Under the pieces are notes generated by a model. The model searched no databases, had not been told where the DNA came from, and saw only the letters and a program-made list of their open reading frames with translations. Positions 18,842 to 28,303 of a stretch of DNA of 64,000 bases are shown here, one piece after another; the stretch's first letter is position 1, and each line of letters begins with the position of its first letter. The DNA is from Clostridia bacterium (GTDB lineage: Bacteria; Bacillota; Clostridia; Oscillospirales; QAMX01): NCBI GenBank assembly GCA_017532825.1, contig JAFXIT010000041.1:1-64000 (forward strand), read 5' to 3'. Both the position numbers and the translations under genes were made by a program.

Positions 18842-19519
18842 TTACCCAAGCAGTCCGTTCAGCGGATTTACCGAATTGAACATTCGTATTAAAAATGATC
18901 TCTCTGCAAAGGACTTCGTAAGCTCAAGGTCGAGTCCCGCATCAAGAAGCGGAAACAGCCAGCTTACCGTATAGGTAGTCACGGCCAGCATAAGAGCACC
19001 TATGACTATACCTGCGGCAAGACCGCACGCCTTATCCACTGAGCTGATTATGGGGAACTCTATCGCACGGTCGAGAAGGGATGTTATAAGCGAGGCGCTT
19101 ATGCAAAGCAGTATTACTAAGAACACAAACACTATCGCCTCTGCAAGCAGCTTGTCAAGCTCGGGAGTGAGCTGTCTTGAGACCGACTCACCCACGTTCT
19201 CGGCAGAACGTTCAAAATAGCGTTCTATCTTTTCAGCCGCCGCCTGAGGTATGCCCCAATCCGAAAGCACCTCGGCAAGGTCGGACTCTCCCGCCTTGAA
19301 GTTTATATTCAGATACGAGGCAAGCTTTGTGCCGATACCCGGCATGGGCAGAGCAGATGCAAGGGTCGGTGCAAGAGCCGTAGCGGTAAATTTAGAGACC
19401 AACACCGCTCCGACAAACAGCACCAGCCTTACGGCAGTTTTGAGTATCCCTCTTCTGTATCCGCTCCAAACGGTAAGCACAAAGAGTACCACGAGTATGA
19501 TGTCAACGACTATTGCCAA
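18842..19519 (-). CDS. CvpA family membrane protein
   Basis: 225 residues from TTG 19519, preceded by AAAGGAG. CvpA-like architecture: an N-terminal hydrophobic pair (IILVVLFVLTVWSGYRRG is the family's typical opening), a polar middle, and a second hydrophobic pair (IVFVFLVILLCISASLI; GLAAGIVIGALMLAV). CvpA proteins are linked to envelope homeostasis and colicin V export in E. coli; the molecular role in Clostridia is not settled. It sits between a DUF5711-like gene and pgsA. Confidence 0.8.
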   Translation of the reverse strand: MAIVVDIILVVLFVLTVWSGYRRGILKTAVRLVLFVGAVLVSKFTATALAPTLASALPMPGIGTKLASYLNINFKAGESDLAEVLSDWGIPQAAAEKIERYFERSAENVGESVSRQLTPELDKLLAEAIVFVFLVILLCISASLITSLLDRAIEFPIISSVDKACGLAAGIVIGALMLAVTTYTVSWLFPLLDAGLDLELTKSFAERSFLIRMFNSVNPLNGLLG

Positions 19520-19535
19520 AGGACTGTTTCTCCTT

Positions 19536-20741
19536 TCAGTAGGCTAAAAGCTCGTTATCCGTGCGAAGCAACAGCCTAAGGCCGTCAATGATCAGCACGG
19601 AATGCGGCTCGAGCTTGGTAGGTGTCAATATCTTTTCAAGCTTAAGATCTTTTCCGTAGAGATATACCGAGCCTGCCCTGAGCAGCGCCGTATGCTCCCC
19701 GTAGGCGGCTACATCGGTCACGTCGTCGTTTGCAACGGACATCGTCTCTGCCTCGCCCTTTTTGGATATGCGAAGCAGACGGAAGCGCTCTGCGCTTTCC
19801 TGCGGCGAAAGCAGAAGGGCTATGCCTCCATCACCGTCAAAATCAAACTCTGCAAGAGGTGCTCCAAAGGGGTGGTAGGTCTTTTCCTCCGCAGAGGTAT
19901 CTATCATTGCAACGGCATTGTCAAAAAGCATTCCAAAGCCGTTTTGCACAGGCCAGAGGCTCATGCACAGCCCCTCATAGTCACTACTTTGGGCGATCAC
20001 GCCCTCGGCATCCAGCGAAAAGAGCTTCACAGCCGAGCAAAGTCCGTCGTTTTTAATATACACCGTTGCGGCGGCGAGAAGCCCGCCGTCTTCGGATACG
20101 ACTGCCGAGGTGACGTAGTGCTCCGGTGTCTGCCAACGGTAGATCAGCTTTAGGTTTTTATCGTAGACCGATACCTCCGAGCGGTATCCCGTCACCGACG
20201 ATACCACCGCCACCCTTCCCGTAGGACTTATCGAGGCGGATACGATCTCTCCGGAGACCTCTGCGGATGCAAGCTTGCCGTTTTTATCGGCAGTCAGAAG
20301 GGTCCTTCCGCCGATGTCAAATGCAAGGCAGTATCCGCCCGACACGCTTACTCCGGGTACCGAGAACACGCCCTCAAGCGAAAAGCCCGAGTCACCATCG
20401 ACCGTTTCATAACGCACCTCGGAGGTGCTCACGGCAATAACTCCCTCAAGGAAGGGCGCAAGACGCACCGTTCTGTCGTGTCCGAGGTCGGCCGCGCCGC
20501 CGATGGCGGTATAGGACGAGCTTCCCACAGTGGTTATGCGTCGGACGGTATCTCTGTTAAGTTTCTCCTGATTTACATATATAAATGCAATGATTGCGGC
20601 AACTACGATGATAAGAATTGCAGGCAGGATAAGGCTTCTGAGGAAAAGCAGGATCTTTCTGCGACGGTATCTTTTAAGCAGGGTATCATCGGTCTCCTGC
20701 TGCGGCTCGACCTTAAGGTTGGTATTGTTCTCACCGTCCAC
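19536..20741 (-). CDS. DUF5711-like single-pass protein, beta-propeller type
   Basis: 401 residues from GTG 20741, with AAAGGAGG at good spacing. A basic stretch (KRYRRRKILLF) precedes one transmembrane helix (about 38-58), followed by a large external domain of repeated beta-strand units (GGRTLLTADKNGKLASAEVSG, VAVVSSVTGYRSEVSVYD) like a propeller. Proteins of this layout occur next to CvpA genes in Clostridia and are labelled DUF5711, which I recall but cannot verify here. Function unknown. Confidence 0.65.
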   Translation of the reverse strand: MDGENNTNLKVEPQQETDDTLLKRYRRRKILLFLRSLILPAILIIVVAAIIAFIYVNQEKLNRDTVRRITTVGSSSYTAIGGAADLGHDRTVRLAPFLEGVIAVSTSEVRYETVDGDSGFSLEGVFSVPGVSVSGGYCLAFDIGGRTLLTADKNGKLASAEVSGEIVSASISPTGRVAVVSSVTGYRSEVSVYDKNLKLIYRWQTPEHYVTSAVVSEDGGLLAAATVYIKNDGLCSAVKLFSLDAEGVIAQSSDYEGLCMSLWPVQNGFGMLFDNAVAMIDTSAEEKTYHPFGAPLAEFDFDGDGGIALLLSPQESAERFRLLRISKKGEAETMSVANDDVTDVAAYGEHTALLRAGSVYLYGKDLKLEKILTPTKLEPHSVLIIDGLRLLLRTDNELLAY

Positions 20742-20755
20742 GCCTTTTCCTCCTT

Positions 20756-21520
20756 TTAAAAATCAAGTCCTTCCCTTTCGCCGTACCACACCCGTCTGAG
20801 ATACAGACCCTGAGGCGGCATGGTTATACCGGCAGAGGTGCGCTGTCTTCCTTCGATTATATCGGTAATGCTTTCGGGCTCGATCTTCCCCGCCGAAACG
20901 TAGAGAAGTGTCCCTGCGATTATGCGCACCATGTTGTACAGGAAGCCGTCAGCGGAGATATATACCGCCGTCTGGTCCTCCTCCTGCTCTACCCTGCAGG
21001 AAAACACCGTTCTCACCGAGGTCTTTGCCGATCCGCCCGTAGCACGGAAGGCGGCAAAATCGTGTCTACCCTCCACAAGCCTTGCTGCGGCGTTCATCCT
21101 CTCTACGTCGAGAGGATAGGTCGTAAAGCAGGCACGGTCCCTCTTGAATGGGTCGGGAAAGGGTGCGGAATATATGCGGTAGCAGTACTCCTTTTTTATG
21201 CAGGAAAACCTTGCGTTAAAGTCATCGGGTACCTCCCTTGCCGCCTTGACAGATATATCGGGCGGCAAAAACGGCAAAAGCGCATAGGGCATACGCTCTG
21301 CGGGGACGGTGCTGTCATGGTGGAAGTTTGCAACGTAATTGAGTGCGTGAACTCCCGCATCCGTCCTTCCGCAACCCGTAAGCTCGGGGCTTGGCCAGCT
21401 GCCGGTAAGCTTTTTTATCGCTTCGGAGAGGGTCTGCTGTACCGTCGGCTCATCCTTTTGGATCTGCCAGCCGTGGTAAGCGGTGCCCTCGTATGACAAA
21501 AGAAGGGCGGTATTTCTCAT
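20756..21520 (-). CDS. truA: tRNA pseudouridine(38-40) synthase
   Basis: 254 residues from ATG 21520, chosen because it overlaps the ecfT stop (ATGA) and matches the TruA N-terminus (ALLLSYEGTAYHGWQ). The catalytic aspartate is D54 in GCGRTDAGVHA. It pseudouridylates the tRNA anticodon arm. Its placement after ecfA1-ecfA2-ecfT is the standard order in many Bacillota. Confidence 0.95.
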   Translation of the reverse strand: MRNTALLLSYEGTAYHGWQIQKDEPTVQQTLSEAIKKLTGSWPSPELTGCGRTDAGVHALNYVANFHHDSTVPAERMPYALLPFLPPDISVKAAREVPDDFNARFSCIKKEYCYRIYSAPFPDPFKRDRACFTTYPLDVERMNAAARLVEGRHDFAAFRATGGSAKTSVRTVFSCRVEQEEDQTAVYISADGFLYNMVRIIAGTLLYVSAGKIEPESITDIIEGRQRTSAGITMPPQGLYLRRVWYGEREGLDF

Positions 21521-22323
21521 ATTCCAAACCTTCCAAGCAGTATGATACCGACCTGTATGGCAAGCATCACAAGTCCTGCCGCAAGGTCGACCCCGCCTGC
21601 CTTCATGGCACGGTACTTCGTTCTGCCCTCGCCGCCTCTGTAGCAACGGCATTCCATCGCAAGCGCAAGCTCGTCGGCACGTCTGAAGGCGCTGACAAAC
21701 AACGGTACAAGCAGCGGCACAAGCGCCTTGGCCCTGCGCAGCAGGTTTCCGCTTTCAAAGTCGGCACCTCTTGCCCTTTGTGCAGACATTATCTTGTCGG
21801 TCTCCTCAATGAGGATGGGTATAAACCGAAGGGCAATGGTCATCATCATTGCAAGCTCGTGAACGGGAAAGCGCAGCTTTGCAAGGGGCTTGAAAAGCCG
21901 TTCGACACCGTCAGTCAGCATCGTGGGCGAGGTGGTGTAGGTAAGCATCGAGGTCCCTGCGACGAGGAACATTATCCTAAGCACCATATAAAGTGCTCTG
22001 AGGAGTCCCTCCTGCGTGATGGTGATAAACTTCCAGCTCCATAATACCGTCTCTCCTCTTGCGTAAAGCAGGTTGAGAACGGCGGTAAATATCATAAATA
22101 TGAGTATGGGCTTCAGGCTTTTCAGAATGAGCTTTACCGATATTTTGGATATAAGGACGGTATAGAGCAGGAAAAGAAAGACAAGAGCGTATCCGCAGGG
22201 GGTGCTTGCGGTGAATACCATCACTATAAACCAAAGCGTATATACGATCTTAAAGCGAGGGTCTACACGGTGGACGGCGCTTTGTCCCGGAAAGAACTGG
22301 CCTAAAGTGATGTCCTTAAGCAT
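21517..22323 (-). CDS. ecfT: Energy-coupling factor transporter membrane subunit
   Basis: 268 residues from ATG 22323, preceded by AGGAGGG. The start overlaps the ecfA2 stop by 8 bp. Multiple helices and the two short A-x-R/G coupling motifs of EcfT are visible as SAQRARGAD and AFRRADELALAMECR. It forms the scaffold that couples the two ATPases to interchangeable vitamin-binding S components, for example the one at 12.4 kb. Confidence 0.93.
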   Translation of the reverse strand: MLKDITLGQFFPGQSAVHRVDPRFKIVYTLWFIVMVFTASTPCGYALVFLFLLYTVLISKISVKLILKSLKPILIFMIFTAVLNLLYARGETVLWSWKFITITQEGLLRALYMVLRIMFLVAGTSMLTYTTSPTMLTDGVERLFKPLAKLRFPVHELAMMMTIALRFIPILIEETDKIMSAQRARGADFESGNLLRRAKALVPLLVPLFVSAFRRADELALAMECRCYRGGEGRTKYRAMKAGGVDLAAGLVMLAIQVGIILLGRFGI

Positions 22324-23185
22324 TGCCGTCCCTCCTTTGCTTGAGAGACATAAGTGCTCTTGCAGCACCCTCGGAGGTATACTCTGCGGTGTCTACGTCT
22401 ATTCCCATTGCGGCAAGACGTGAAAGTACTCTCGGCACAAAGGGAAGCTCAAGCCCCATTTTCTTAAGGCTCTCTCCCATGCGAAAGACCTCTTTCGGGG
22501 TCCCGTCGATGGTCATACGTCCCCCGTCAAGCACTAAAATGCGCTCTGCGACACGGGAAACATCCTCCATGCTGTGGGAAACTATCATAACGGTATTGCC
22601 ACCCTCACGGTGGTATCTGCCGATATAGTCAAGTATAGCATCCTTGCCCTTGGGGTCAAGGCCTGCGGCAGGCTCGTCAAGGATGAGAACCTCGGGTGAC
22701 ATGGCGATAACGCCTGCGATGGCCACACGGCGCTTTTCGCCGCCGGAAAGCTCAAAGGGTGATTTTTTGAGCATAGCCGAGCTTATTCCGGTTATCTCGG
22801 AGGCGTGCTCAACGGCACGTCGGACACCGTCCTCATCAAGGCCCATATTTTTAGGGCCGAAGGCAATGTCCTTTTCGACGGTCTCCTCAAATATCTGGTA
22901 CTCGGGAAACTGGAATACCAGACCTACCCGAGAGCGCACCGAGTGTATCTTCTTAGGCTCCTCCCAGATATCCTTTCCCTCAAGCAACACCCTTCCCGAG
23001 GTCGGCTTTAAAAGCCCGTTAAAGTGCTTTATAAGGGTGGACTTACCCGAGCCGGTATGTCCGATTATACCCGTAAAGCTTCCCTTTTCGACCGAGAGAT
23101 CAAGGCCGTCAAGGGCCTTAAACTCGAAGGGGGTTCCCGGACTGTATATATGGGTTAATTTTTCACACTGAAGGATAACTGACAT
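22316..23185 (-). CDS. ecfA2: ECF transporter ATPase 2
   Basis: 289 residues. Walker A GHTGSGKST near 43, Q-loop FQFPEYQIFEE, signature LSGGEKRR and Walker B VLILDEPAAGLDP. The FPE(Y/H)Q block is characteristic of EcfA2. It pairs with EcfA1 to energise vitamin import. It shares one base with the preceding ecfA1 stop (23185) and overlaps ecfT. Confidence 0.93.
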   Translation of the reverse strand: MSVILQCEKLTHIYSPGTPFEFKALDGLDLSVEKGSFTGIIGHTGSGKSTLIKHFNGLLKPTSGRVLLEGKDIWEEPKKIHSVRSRVGLVFQFPEYQIFEETVEKDIAFGPKNMGLDEDGVRRAVEHASEITGISSAMLKKSPFELSGGEKRRVAIAGVIAMSPEVLILDEPAAGLDPKGKDAILDYIGRYHREGGNTVMIVSHSMEDVSRVAERILVLDGGRMTIDGTPKEVFRMGESLKKMGLELPFVPRVLSRLAAMGIDVDTAEYTSEGAARALMSLKQRRDGNA

Positions 23186-24039
23186 TACTTCTCATTCAAC
23201 CAATCGTATATCGCATTTGCGCACCGCTCATCCCCAAACGCATCTAACGGGACGTCGGCACCGAGCTTTCGCAGATTATACAGCAGCAGTGTCGCATTCG
23301 GCACCGTCAGCCCTATCTGCGAGAGCCTTTCGGGGTCGGAAAAGACCTCCGAGGGGGTTCCGTCAAGGTAGATACTGCCCTTATCGAGCACTATCACCCT
23401 GTCGGCCTGTGCCGCCTCACTCATGTGGTGGGTTATCATAACGACGGTCAGGTCGTATTCCTCCCTGAGCCGCTTTACCGTCTCCATTACCTCCCGTCTG
23501 CCCGAAGGGTCAAGCATGGCGGTCGGTTCGTCAAGCACTATGCACTCCGGACGCATTGCAATAACGCCCGCAATGGCTATACGCTGCTTCTGTCCGCCCG
23601 AAAGGAGGTGTGGCGCATGGTTTTTAAATGCGGTCATTCCGACCGCCGCAAGGGCATCGTCCACCCTTTTGACTATCTCCTCACGCTCAAGGCCGAGGTT
23701 TTCGGGGGCAAATGCAACGTCCTCGTCCACGACCGAGGCAACTATCTGGTTGTCGGGATTCTGAAAGACCATACCGACCCTGCGGCGTATCTCATAAAGA
23801 AGCCCGTCATCTGCGGTATCCATACCCGAAACGTAGCAGCAGCCGCCCGAGGGCAGGTGTACGGCGTTAAAATGCTTGACAAGGGTCGACTTTCCCGAGC
23901 CGTTTCTGCCAAGCAGTGCAACGAAGCTTCCCTTGGCTATTTCAAGGTCAAGCCCGTCTATTATAACTCTGCCGGGTATACCCTCTTCTCTTGAGTCGTA
24001 TACGAAGCTGAGCTTTTCTGTTTTAATAATGCTTTCCAT
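23185..24039 (-). CDS. ecfA1: ECF transporter ATPase 1
   Basis: 284 residues. Walker A GRNGSGKST, Q-loop FQNPDNQIVAS (typical of EcfA1), signature LSGGQKQR and Walker B IVLDEPTAMLDP. First gene of the A1-A2-T module. It follows the methyltransferase gene by 12 bp and is probably co-transcribed. Confidence 0.93.
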   Translation of the reverse strand: MESIIKTEKLSFVYDSREEGIPGRVIIDGLDLEIAKGSFVALLGRNGSGKSTLVKHFNAVHLPSGGCCYVSGMDTADDGLLYEIRRRVGMVFQNPDNQIVASVVDEDVAFAPENLGLEREEIVKRVDDALAAVGMTAFKNHAPHLLSGGQKQRIAIAGVIAMRPECIVLDEPTAMLDPSGRREVMETVKRLREEYDLTVVMITHHMSEAAQADRVIVLDKGSIYLDGTPSEVFSDPERLSQIGLTVPNATLLLYNLRKLGADVPLDAFGDERCANAIYDWLNEK

Positions 24040-24051
24040 AGTATTCTTCCG

Positions 24052-24918
24052 TTATTTTGCGCTCCAACGCACGCTTGCGCCGCAGGGAAGCGCAAGACCG
24101 CTCTCTCTTACGGGCAGTCCCAGCTCTCCCGAAACGCAAACTCCCCTGTCCTTGCCCAAAGAGCTTGCAACGATGTATTCCATAGTCGAGGGAGAAAGCC
24201 CCGTCGAGTAGGAGTTCACAAGGAAAAACAGCGGATCGTCCGAAAGTACGCCGACTGCCTTTTTGACGAAGGGTGCTATCTCGTCCTCAAGCTTCCAGAC
24301 CTCGCCCGAGGGACCTCTGCCGTAGGACGGAGGATCCATTATTATGCCGTCGTAACGTCTGCCGCGGCGTATCTCACGGTCGATAAACGCTCCGCAATCA
24401 TCGACTATCCACCTTATGGGTCTGTCTGCGACACCCGAGGAGGCGGCGTTTTCTCTGGCCATGGCGACCATACCCTTTGCGGCATCGACGTGGCAGACCC
24501 TTGCGCCTGCGGCGGATGCGGCAATGGTTGCACCGCCCGTATAGGCAAAGAGGTTTAAAACGTTTATCTCACGGCCCTCGTCGACGGCCTTCTTTATAAG
24601 CCCCGAAAACCAGTCCCAGTTGGTCGCCTGCTCGGGGAATATGCCCGTATGCTTAAAGTTCATAGCCTTGACGTTGAAGGTAAGCTCACGGTAGCCTATC
24701 TGCCAGGATGGAGGCAGACCGTTTTTGTCCCATGCGCCGCCGCCCGACGAGGAGCGGGAGTATCTGGCGTCGTATTTCCTCCAAAGCTCGGGGGATGTCT
24801 TGGGCCAGATCGCCTGCGGATCGGGTCTTACCAGTATATAGCTGCCCCAGCGTTCGAGCCTTTCGCCGCCGCCGCAATCCAGCAGTTGATAATCTTTCCA
24901 TCCGTTACTGATCCACAC
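24052..24918 (-). CDS. SAM-dependent methyltransferase, RlmI-like
   Basis: 288 residues from GTG 24918. Motif I-like LNLFAYTGGATIAASAAGA near 120-138 and catalytic-block DPPSYGRG near 195 match the Methyltrans_SAM/RlmI-type proteins that methylate rRNA bases. It lacks a PUA domain. The N-terminal 100 residues are specific to this group (LLDCGGGERLERWGSYILVRP). First gene of the long minus-strand run toward ecfA1. The modified base is unknown. Confidence 0.8.
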   Translation of the reverse strand: MWISNGWKDYQLLDCGGGERLERWGSYILVRPDPQAIWPKTSPELWRKYDARYSRSSSGGGAWDKNGLPPSWQIGYRELTFNVKAMNFKHTGIFPEQATNWDWFSGLIKKAVDEGREINVLNLFAYTGGATIAASAAGARVCHVDAAKGMVAMARENAASSGVADRPIRWIVDDCGAFIDREIRRGRRYDGIIMDPPSYGRGPSGEVWKLEDEIAPFVKKAVGVLSDDPLFFLVNSYSTGLSPSTMEYIVASSLGKDRGVCVSGELGLPVRESGLALPCGASVRWSAK

Positions 24919-24978
24919 CTATAAACACCCCATTTTTATTAGTATATTTTACCACATACAGCACTTTAAAGTCAAGTC

Positions 24979-25007
24979 TTGCAGCAGGGACAAAAATAGG
25001 TTAAAAT
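24979..25007 (+). promoter_or_regulatory. GH95 gene promoter
   Basis: TTGCAG (24979-24984), 17 bp, TAAAAT (25002-25007), then GGAGGGG before the start codon. Confidence 0.5.
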
Positions 25008-25029
25008 GTAAACACGGAGGGGATATTTT

Positions 25030-27216
25030 ATGAACGATATGCTCAAATACGACACTCCCGCAAAAAACTGGTTTTGCGGTCTTCCCATCGGTAACGGCCG
25101 CCTTGCGGCAATGGTGCAAAGCGGCGACGAAGGTGACCTTCTCACCCTCAACAACGAGTGGCTCTGGCGCGGTCGGTACCGTGAAAAACCCCTCGAGGAC
25201 GTATCCGACCGTCTTGACGAGGTGCGCTCCCTTCTGTTAAACAAGCACTATCCCGAGGCCTCAAAGCTTGCAAACGACCTCTTCGGAGGCAACGGCGGCA
25301 TAAGCGGCATACCCCAGAGGGTGGATGCCTATCAGGTCGCAGCCGATCTCCGCCTCACCCCACACCGCAGCTTCTGCACACGCAGTCTCGATATTACCCG
25401 CGGAGTTGCCTCGGTCTGCCGTGAAGGCGGTCTCAAGGGGGAATTCTTTGCCTCCTGCATCGGAAGCGGAATATATGCAAGATACTCCTCAGACGAGGTC
25501 TTCGACCTTGATGCCGAGCTTACACGTGTGGATGATCCCAACGTCGACCGTTTCATCATCGCACAAAACAGACTTTCTCTCTTTTGCGGATTTAAGGACG
25601 GAATCTCCTTTGAAGTATCGGCAGAGCTGATTACCGACGGGAAAAAGGAGTATTCAAACGGCGTCTGCAGAATTCGCTCGGCGACCTACGTTGAATGCCG
25701 CTGTGACGTGACTACCGATGTCCGTCCGCAGGCAAAGGCCGAATTTCTTCCCTGGTGCGAGGAATTCGCTTCCCACTGCGACAGGTTCTCTTCCGCAATG
25801 AACGCCTTCCGCCTCGAGCTCGATACCGCAGAGGACTCCCCTCTTTCGACCGACGAACGCGTCAGGGCAGTCAAAGCGGGAAACACCGATGTAGGTCTTA
25901 ACCTTTTATACTTCAACTTCGGAAGATATCTCTTCCTTTCGTCCACGATCATAGGCGAGCTTCCGGCAAATCTGCAGGGAAAGTGGAACGATATGATCTC
26001 ACCGCCCTGGGAAAGCGACTACCATTTCGACATAAACCTCGAAATGAACTACTGGGGCGCCGAGACCCTGGGAATGCCCCGCAGCGTTGAGCCGTTAGTC
26101 GACTACCTGCTCTCCTTTATCCCCTCTGCACGTATTGCGGCAAAAAAGCTTTACGGATGCAGAGGAATCTGTCTTCCCCTGCAGACCGATGCATGGGGCA
26201 TTTCCACACCCGAGGCCTACGGTTGGGCGGTATGGATAGGCGCCGCACCCTGGATGGCGCAGCACCTTTGGCGGCACTACACCTATTCGGGCGACGTCGG
26301 ATTTCTTCGTGACAAGGCCTACCTCTTCTTTAAGGAAGTTGCCGAGTTTTACGAGGATTACCTCGTCGACATCGACGGTAGGCTTGAGATACTCCCCTCC
26401 CAATCTCCCGAAAACCGCTTCATCGGTTGCGGCAACATGCCCGTAGCCATCTGCATTTCGGCGGCGATGGACGTCCAGCTTGCATACGATGCCCTGACCT
26501 ACGCCGCAGATGCGGCAAATATACTCGGTATTGACCGTGAAAGGGCCGAAAAGTGGCTTGAAATGCGCTCAAAGCTACCGCCCTTCGGTATCGGCTCGGA
26601 CGGCAGACTGCTTGAGTGGCGGGAGGAATTTGACGAAGACGAGCCCGGCCACAGACATCTTTCCCACCTCTACGGACTCTACCCCGGAGAGCTGTTCACC
26701 CCCGAAAAAAACTCCGCACAGTACCATGCCGCCATACGCTCCCTGCGTTACCGTCTTGCACAAGGCGGCGGCCACACCGGCTGGAGCCGTGCATGGGTAG
26801 CGGCACTTATGGCCCGTATCGGTGATGCCGAGGGCTTTGAGGAGCACTATACCGCCCTTGCGGTCGACTTTGCAACCGACAGTCTGCTCGACATCCACCC
26901 CTACGGCGACGGTAATTTTGTCTTCCAGATCGACGGAAACTTCGGCGGTATGGCGGCGGTATCCGAGGCTCTTGTTTCCAAGGCCGACGGCGTATTCCGT
27001 CTGCTCCACACCCTGCCAAAGTCCTGGCTCAAGGGAGGACGTATGAGCGGAATGCGCCTTGAAGGCGGACACACCCTCGCATTTGAGTGGAAGGACGGCC
27101 GTGTATGCAGGGGCGAATTAAGGCTTGGCTATAGCGGAGCTGCAGGTCTTTCCTTCAACGGAAAGGTTCACCTCTTTGAGGGAAAAGAGGGCGAAGTCCT
27201 GCCTTTTGAGGGCTGA
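25030..27216 (+). CDS. GH95 alpha-L-fucosidase (or related alpha-L-galactosidase)
   Basis: 728 residues without a signal peptide. Family features are the opening LPIGNGRLAAMV, LPSQSPENRF near 457, HRHLSHLYGLYPG near 545, and FQIDGNFGGMAAVSEAL in the catalytic (alpha/alpha)6 barrel. GH95 enzymes remove terminal alpha-1,2-fucose by inversion, mainly from host mucin or milk glycans; some act on L-galactose. The intracellular location suggests oligosaccharide uptake first. GGAGGGG precedes ATG. Together with GH92 and GH127 it implies a glycan forager. Confidence 0.92.
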   Translation: MNDMLKYDTPAKNWFCGLPIGNGRLAAMVQSGDEGDLLTLNNEWLWRGRYREKPLEDVSDRLDEVRSLLLNKHYPEASKLANDLFGGNGGISGIPQRVDAYQVAADLRLTPHRSFCTRSLDITRGVASVCREGGLKGEFFASCIGSGIYARYSSDEVFDLDAELTRVDDPNVDRFIIAQNRLSLFCGFKDGISFEVSAELITDGKKEYSNGVCRIRSATYVECRCDVTTDVRPQAKAEFLPWCEEFASHCDRFSSAMNAFRLELDTAEDSPLSTDERVRAVKAGNTDVGLNLLYFNFGRYLFLSSTIIGELPANLQGKWNDMISPPWESDYHFDINLEMNYWGAETLGMPRSVEPLVDYLLSFIPSARIAAKKLYGCRGICLPLQTDAWGISTPEAYGWAVWIGAAPWMAQHLWRHYTYSGDVGFLRDKAYLFFKEVAEFYEDYLVDIDGRLEILPSQSPENRFIGCGNMPVAICISAAMDVQLAYDALTYAADAANILGIDRERAEKWLEMRSKLPPFGIGSDGRLLEWREEFDEDEPGHRHLSHLYGLYPGELFTPEKNSAQYHAAIRSLRYRLAQGGGHTGWSRAWVAALMARIGDAEGFEEHYTALAVDFATDSLLDIHPYGDGNFVFQIDGNFGGMAAVSEALVSKADGVFRLLHTLPKSWLKGGRMSGMRLEGGHTLAFEWKDGRVCRGELRLGYSGAAGLSFNGKVHLFEGKEGEVLPFEG

Positions 27217-27221
27217 CGGTA

Positions 27222-27250
27222 TTGATTTTGGGCGGGATCTGGTGTATAAT
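27222..27250 (+). promoter_or_regulatory. metA promoter
   Basis: TTGATT (27222-27227), 17 bp, TATAAT (27245-27250), so transcription begins about 30 bp before metA. There is no room for a SAM riboswitch. Confidence 0.7.
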
Positions 27251-27284
27251 ATCCCCCAAAGCATCATCGAAAGGACCTTAAGCA

Positions 27285-28205
27285 ATGCCCATCACAATAC
27301 AAAACGGACTTCCCGCAAGGGAGATCCTTGAAAATGAAAATATATTCGTCATGGACGAGGCCAGAGCAAGCTCGCAGGACATCCGTCCCCTGGAGATCCT
27401 CGTGCTCAACCTTATGCCCACCAAGCAGGTTACCGAGTGCCAGCTCTTCAGGTCGCTCTCAAACACCCCCCTGCAGATAAAGGTCGACCTTTTGCAGACC
27501 TCTACCTACACCTCTAAAAACACCTCCCAGGAGCATCTTCTATCCTTTTATAAGACATTTTCGCAGGTAAAGCATAAAAAGTATGACGGCATGATAATCA
27601 CCGGTGCGCCCGTTGAGCACCTTGAATTTGAAGATGTCGAGTACTGGGACGAGCTCTGCGAGATAATGGAGTGGTCAAAGGAGCACGTTCACTCCTGCTT
27701 CCACATCTGCTGGGGCGCACAGGCAGGTCTTTACTACCACTACGGCGTTCCCAAGCGTCCGCTTCCCGAGAAGATGTTCGGCATCTTCCATCACAGCATT
27801 CAGCGTCCCAAGATGCCCCTTGTCCGAGGATTTAATGACCGATTCCTCGCCCCCCATTCCAGGCACACCGAGACACCCGTTTCGGAGATACTTGCTCGCC
27901 CCGAGCTGGAGCTCGTCGCTCTGTCGGATATTGCGGGAGCCTACATAGTATCTGCCAAGAACGGGAGACAGATATTTGTGACGGGACACTCGGAGTACGA
28001 TGCGCTCACCCTTGATGCCGAATATCGCCGTGACAAGGCAAAGGGGCTGGATATTGCCGTCCCCTATAACTACTATCCAAACGACGATCCCTCCCAGATC
28101 CCCCTCAACACCTGGCGTGCCCACGCAAACCTCCTCTATTCCAACTGGCTTAACTACTACGTATACCAGTCTACCCCCTACGACCTCTCGAAGGTGGACA
28201 AATAA
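27285..28205 (+). CDS. metA: Homoserine O-acetyltransferase (MetA family)
   Basis: 306 residues, standard length. The acyl-enzyme nucleophile is Cys142 (HICWGAQAG), and the GAPVE motif places Glu at residue 111. In this family Glu111 is associated with acetyl-CoA and Gly111 with succinyl-CoA, so the product should be O-acetylhomoserine for methionine synthesis. His and Glu of the triad are expected near HRHTE and GHSEYD, and the GHSEYD block is visible. Single gene with promoter and terminator. Confidence 0.95.
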   Translation: MPITIQNGLPAREILENENIFVMDEARASSQDIRPLEILVLNLMPTKQVTECQLFRSLSNTPLQIKVDLLQTSTYTSKNTSQEHLLSFYKTFSQVKHKKYDGMIITGAPVEHLEFEDVEYWDELCEIMEWSKEHVHSCFHICWGAQAGLYYHYGVPKRPLPEKMFGIFHHSIQRPKMPLVRGFNDRFLAPHSRHTETPVSEILARPELELVALSDIAGAYIVSAKNGRQIFVTGHSEYDALTLDAEYRRDKAKGLDIAVPYNYYPNDDPSQIPLNTWRAHANLLYSNWLNYYVYQSTPYDLSKVDK

Positions 28206-28212
28206 AAGAATC

Positions 28213-28253
28213 AGGAGCTGTGATCCGACACGGAACACGGCTCCTTTGTTTTT
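28213..28253 (+). terminator. metA terminator
   Basis: AGGAGCTGTG (28213-28222) pairs with CACGGCTCCT (28236-28245), followed by TTGTTTTTCTT. Confidence 0.8.
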
Positions 28254-28254
28254 C

Positions 28255-28283
28255 TTGACACGGCGGCCTTCGTGTAGTATAAT
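28255..28283 (+). promoter_or_regulatory. Consensus promoter before the GNAT island
   Basis: TTGACA (28255-28260), 17-bp spacer, TATAAT (28278-28283), all perfect. Confidence 0.85.
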
Positions 28284-28303
28284 CCTTTTGAAAGGAGGGC
28301 CCT

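Noticed and set aside
27217-27284. SAM riboswitch before metA
   Set aside because: Only about 34 bases separate the -10 box from the start codon, so no aptamer can fit.
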